From positions 1 through 7,560 of the forward strand of contig CABMDX010000351.1 in the NCBI GenBank assembly GCA_902385025.1: DNA of 7,560 bases, written 5' to 3'. The position numbers and the translations under genes were made by a program. Positions 5,237 through 7,560 of the stretch are shown here, piece after piece (the stretch's first letter is position 1; the number at the start of each line of letters is the position of its first letter). The DNA is from an uncultured archaeon. Lineage in GTDB: Archaea; Halobacteriota; Methanosarcinia; Methanotrichales; Methanotrichaceae. The notes below the pieces were generated by a model, which saw only the letters and a list, made by a program, of their open reading frames with translations, did not search any database and had not been told where the DNA came from.

Positions 5237-5985
5237 ATTTTCACCTCCAAAAGCTTCAGGGCAACAGCTATCGCAACTACCGTCAGACCTTTCATGCCAT
5301 CCGCAAGCTGCATGCTTACCGGGGCCCCTGGCGGAAGCTGTCCATAATAGCCCCTGGAGAGCATAGCCAGGAACATTCTCTCAGAGCGGGCAAAGCTTCG
5401 CAGCAGCAGCGTCCCGAAGGCATTGCCATATACTCTTGCCGTCCTCCGGCTGGACTGCATCTCAAATCCTCGAGCTGATATCGAGCGAAAGACTGAATGG
5501 AGCTCCTGGCTGAGCAGATCGATATAGCGATAGGAAAAAAGGAAGATCTGCACAAGAGTATCTGGAAGGCCCAGATCCCTCAGGGCAAGGGCACTTGCGG
5601 TGAAGGGGCAGCAGCCCAGCATAACCTGTGCGAGAGCCACGGCTGCCAGGCCCTTGAGAAATATCAGCGCCCCCAGGGCCATGCCCTGATGGCTAATCGC
5701 TATAAATGAAAAGGAAAGTTCCGAGTCTCCCTGCACGGTGAATGGCAGAATAAGGAGAAAGGGCGCGAGAAAGAGAACCGGCCACTTCAGACTTCTCAAG
5801 GCCAGCTTCAATGGGATTCTGGAGATGATCAGAAATCCTAGCGCAAGAGCAAAGCCGAGAAGTGCAAGATACAGGCTCTGCAAGGAGGTAATCGACACGA
5901 TCAAGAGCGACATGGAGACTATTCTAGCTCTCGGATCCCATACATGGATGATAGAAGTTTGGCCTGCAAACAACTCTGGATTCAT
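5221..5985 (-). CDS. cbiQ: ECF transporter transmembrane coupling protein CbiQ/NikQ
   Basis: CbiQ is the EcfT-type scaffold that links the S component CbiM to CbiO. The 254-residue product has hydrophobic segments at about 22-38, 40-56, 68-84, 100-123 and 232-248. The coupling region between them is rich in charge and carries SYRYIDLLSQEL (151-162) and the two EcfT coupling motifs, A-R-G at 171-173 and S-R-G at 210-212, which contact the ATPase. The length and motif spacing are normal. The ATG at 5985 is eight bases after the stop of the preceding small gene. It has no clear Shine-Dalgarno sequence, which suggests reinitiation coupling. The stop is TAG (5221-5223), inside the start of cbiO. 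This shows that TAG terminates translation in this genome, since reading through would add only unrelated sequence from the cbiO region. Confidence 0.93.
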   Translation of the reverse strand: MNPELFAGQTSIIHVWDPRARIVSMSLLIVSITSLQSLYLALLGFALALGFLIISRIPLKLALRSLKWPVLFLAPFLLILPFTVQGDSELSFSFIAISHQGMALGALIFLKGLAAVALAQVMLGCCPFTASALALRDLGLPDTLVQIFLFSYRYIDLLSQELHSVFRSISARGFEMQSSRRTARVYGNAFGTLLLRSFARSERMFLAMLSRGYYGQLPPGAPVSMQLADGMKGLTVVAIAVALKLLEVKIWTMQ

Positions 5986-5993
5986 AAGATTGA

Positions 5994-6434
5994 TTATGGC
6001 TTTGCCATTCCGGATTTCTTATGGGCAACATAGATCATGGAAAGACCGGCCGCTCCCAGCAGATATCCCAGTCCCGCGGCAACCTTCGCAGCCAGTGGCA
6101 TTGCGGCCCCGGTCTCTTCTTGCTCAAGATCCACTTTGAGCTCTGCTCTGTGACCCCCAGCAGAGCAGACGAAACTCAAAGCGCCAAGATCACCCTCCGG
6201 GAAAAAGAGAAGCTCGCCAGAATCGTTCGTTGTGCCATTGTAGATCGGAATCTTTTGCTCCCCTTTCAGAATGCTTATTTTCACACCCTCTGCAGGAGTG
6301 CCGTCATCATACATGGCCTTGAGCTTCAATTCAATCACCTTATAGCCGAGAAGCATTCTGTGAGCCTCAGCAGATCCTGCGAATAGCAGCAATATTATAA
6401 CCGTAACAGCCAGCAACTTTCCGGAATGCTGCAT
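5994..6434 (-). CDS. NikL-like secreted, membrane-anchored protein (paralogue A)
   Basis: The 146-residue product lies between the S component and cbiQ. It has a signal peptide ending FAGSAEA, so mature protein would begin HRMLLGYK. A single beta-rich extracytoplasmic domain follows (about 25-106), containing AMYDDGTPAEG and SAGGH, and then one C-terminal membrane helix (about 114-137) before a short basic tail. This layout resembles the NikL/NikN-type auxiliary proteins of nickel ECF transporters. The best start is ATG 6434: GGGTGAT (6439-6445) gives a well-placed Shine-Dalgarno sequence, whereas the in-frame GTG at 6443 lies within that site. The gene begins five bases after the stop of paralogue B, which shares its HRM..G.K, DDG and GGH positions. 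Two sequons, NGT and NDS, lie outside the membrane. Function is inferred from the operon; a metal-binding role is not shown. Confidence 0.8.
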   Translation of the reverse strand: MQHSGKLLAVTVIILLLFAGSAEAHRMLLGYKVIELKLKAMYDDGTPAEGVKISILKGEQKIPIYNGTTNDSGELLFFPEGDLGALSFVCSAGGHRAELKVDLEQEETGAAMPLAAKVAAGLGYLLGAAGLSMIYVAHKKSGMAKP

Positions 6435-6439
6435 TATTA

Positions 6440-6826
6440 TCACCCAATGCGCCTGCGCCAGAGCAGCGTCAGAGGCACAAGTATCAGGGCAAGGCAGGCG
6501 GCTGCGACTGTGCTCTTGTTCTCATTTTTTATGCTCATGTAGATCGACTCTTCGTGCCCCCCTCCGGATACAAGGAAGCGCCATTCTCCTGTGCCCTTTC
6601 CTGGCAAGGAAAAGGTGAACCTTCCTGTGGAGTCGGTCCTGTTCTCGGCATAGAGCACCCCATCCCAGAAGACTTGAACTGAAGCATCATTTGCCGCTTC
6701 ACCGTCATCGAAGATGGCGTAAAGATCAACGGTCATCTTCTGGCCTACAAACATCCTGTGGCCCTGAGCTGGCACCAGGCCGAGGATCAGAGCCAGGATT
6801 AAAATTGCGAGAATAGTTCTTTTCAT
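6440..6826 (-). CDS. NikL-like secreted, membrane-anchored protein (paralogue B)
   Basis: The 128-residue product has a signal peptide ending LVPAQG (1-22), so mature protein would begin HRMFVGQK. An extracytoplasmic beta-rich domain follows (23-104), with AIFDDGEAA and SGGGH (His91), then one membrane helix (106-123) and a cytoplasmic RRR tail. It looks like a shorter copy of the next gene, sharing the N-terminal HRM, the DDG turn, a DSTG/DSG turn and the GGH near the end of the domain. ATG 6826 overlaps the TGA of cbiM by one base, and GAGGTGA (6831-6837) lies four bases upstream, so translation is closely coupled. Sequons NRT (62) and NKS (103) are present. It stands where cbiN or nikN stands in other operons but has a different layout, since NikN/CbiN have two membrane helices around a small loop. 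Function is inferred from context. Confidence 0.8.
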   Translation of the reverse strand: MKRTILAILILALILGLVPAQGHRMFVGQKMTVDLYAIFDDGEAANDASVQVFWDGVLYAENRTDSTGRFTFSLPGKGTGEWRFLVSGGGHEESIYMSIKNENKSTVAAACLALILVPLTLLWRRRIG

Positions 6827-7455
6827 CAGTTCACCTCAAGATCGCGGTCTATCTTCCCGGCAAGCATTGCCGGATTGGCCGTGGCCAGAAATCCGCTAGC
6901 TGCAGCGCTTACCAGGCATTCAGCCATGGCAACGGGAATATGGGCGGCAATCACCAGGATGGCAATCTCCCGAAAGCCTTCTCCAATTGCAAGCAGCTCG
7001 AAAGAGACCATTAAAGCCGTAGCAAGGACCGCTGCAGCTCCTGCCACACCGCCAAAGACGTATTCCCGGCGAGGAGACTCAAACCCGGCCCGCCGCCCGA
7101 AGATCTGCCAGGCCATAAGCGCAGGAAGTCCCATATTCAGGGCATTGACTCCAAGGGCAGTCAGGCCGCCATGCGAAAAGAAGGAGGCCTGCAGCACCAG
7201 TGCCACAAAGACCCCCGCAAAAGCTCTTCTGCCAAGCATTATGCCTGCCAGCCCATCGAGATGCAGGTGGACCGATGTGGGTCCGACGGGAAAGTGCACA
7301 AGGCTTGCCACGAATAGAGCAGCAGTTACTAGTGATATCCTGGGAATTTCCTCTGCCGAAGTCCTGAAGAGGGAATAATAGAGCATAACGCTGCTAAAGG
7401 CAAAGCCTGCCACAAGCATCCAGATGGGAAGAACTCCGTCCGAGATATGAGCCAC
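6826..7455 (-). CDS. cbiM: ECF nickel/cobalt transporter S component CbiM/NikM
   Basis: CbiM/NikM is the membrane subunit that binds Ni2+ or Co2+ from outside and releases it inwards. The 209-residue product has about seven hydrophobic segments and the family motifs: N-terminal HISDGVLP, GPTSVHLHLDGLAGIMLG (58-75) with His63 and His65, NALNMGLPALM (104-114), and HIPVAMAECLVSA (172-184). In structurally known NikM/CbiM the metal is held by the N-terminal amine, His2 and a His in the SVHL motif. Here His is residue 3 after Met-Ala; removal of Met would restore Ala1-His2. The start is GTG 7455, with GGAGG (7466-7470) ten bases upstream. It is first in the operon, and its stop overlaps the next ATG. 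The length fits CbiM without a fused C-terminal domain. Nickel is likelier than cobalt because of the NikL/NikK-like partners and the absence of a typical cbiN. Confidence 0.92.
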   Translation of the reverse strand: MAHISDGVLPIWMLVAGFAFSSVMLYYSLFRTSAEEIPRISLVTAALFVASLVHFPVGPTSVHLHLDGLAGIMLGRRAFAGVFVALVLQASFFSHGGLTALGVNALNMGLPALMAWQIFGRRAGFESPRREYVFGGVAGAAAVLATALMVSFELLAIGEGFREIAILVIAAHIPVAMAECLVSAAASGFLATANPAMLAGKIDRDLEVN

Positions 7456-7465
7456 AGTTCCCGAT

Positions 7466-7516
7466 CCTCCTATCTCTCTACCCAGAAGGTTAAAAATGCC
7501 GTGGGCGCTATCTTAT
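7466..7516 (-). promoter_or_regulatory. Candidate promoter region of the cbiM operon
   Basis: Two weak TATA-like stretches lie upstream of cbiM on the minus strand. ATTTTTAAC (7489-7497) is centred about 25 bases before the GGAGG ribosome binding site (7466-7470). ATAAGATAGC-type sequence lies near 7507-7516 and would leave a leader of about 30 bases. Neither is a strong match. No clear palindromic NikR operator and no riboswitch could be recognised in 7456-7560. Confidence 0.3.
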
Positions 7517-7560
7517 CGTATTGCAGCTCATCCCCAGCTTTGTAGTGTCCATGAGAGTCG

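Noticed and set aside
6441..6443. GTG 6443 as the start of NikL-like paralogue A
   Set aside because: The GTG lies within the GGGTGAT ribosome binding site that serves ATG 6434.
7456..7560. Cobalamin riboswitch or NikR operator upstream of cbiM
   Set aside because: No B12-box-like sequence or convincing spaced palindrome is seen, and only 105 bases are available; the window may cut off the regulatory region.
1..7560. CRISPR array, insertion sequence or prophage
   Set aside because: No regularly spaced repeats, transposase, integrase or terminal repeats were seen in either strand.

Overview
The window looks like chromosomal DNA of a methanogenic euryarchaeon. It carries a tRNA with a bulge-helix-bulge intron, archaeal informational genes (aIF1A, a RIO1 kinase and a two-KH-domain Dim2/Pno1-like protein), TATA-type promoters, Shine-Dalgarno sites of the GGAGGTGA type, and an ECF-type nickel/cobalt uptake operon. 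A Methanothrix (Methanosaeta)-like organism would fit the general character of the proteins, but that is a guess.

Layout. Bases 1-184 hold a HicB-like antitoxin reading frame broken by a one-base shift, followed by a perfect 9-bp inverted repeat (185-222). A minus-strand tRNA-Arg(GCG) with an 18-nt intron lies at 287-376. Just upstream of it on the same strand is a cis-prenyltransferase gene (uppS family, 406-1191), interrupted by one in-frame TAG. A plus-strand tRNA-Val(CAC) follows at 1314-1387. A plus-strand ribosome-biogenesis/translation operon runs from 1564 to 3246: aIF1A (apparently with a CTG start), RIO1 kinase, then the KH protein. It ends in a hairpin-plus-T9 terminator.

Bases 3407-4287 hold a secreted DUF4198/COG5266 (NikK-like) metal-uptake protein, frameshifted by one base in a G run and also followed by a hairpin plus T-run. 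It converges on a minus-strand operon (7455 to 4406) with tightly packed genes: a CbiM/NikM-type S component, two tandem small secreted and membrane-anchored paralogues (NikL-like), the EcfT-like CbiQ, and the ATPase CbiO.

How the genes work together. CbiM would bind and translocate Ni2+ or Co2+, and CbiQ would couple it to CbiO ATP hydrolysis. The two small anchored proteins and the secreted NikK-like protein would handle metal outside the membrane. All three extracytoplasmic proteins are predicted to begin with histidine after signal-peptide removal, which is the most suggestive biochemical pattern here. Nickel supply matters to methanogens for F430, CODH/ACS and hydrogenases, so nickel is the likelier substrate, but the sequence does not decide between Ni and Co.

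Three reading frames carry single lesions (one T too many, one G too few, one TAG). These could be real pseudogenes or base-level sequence errors, and checking them should come first.
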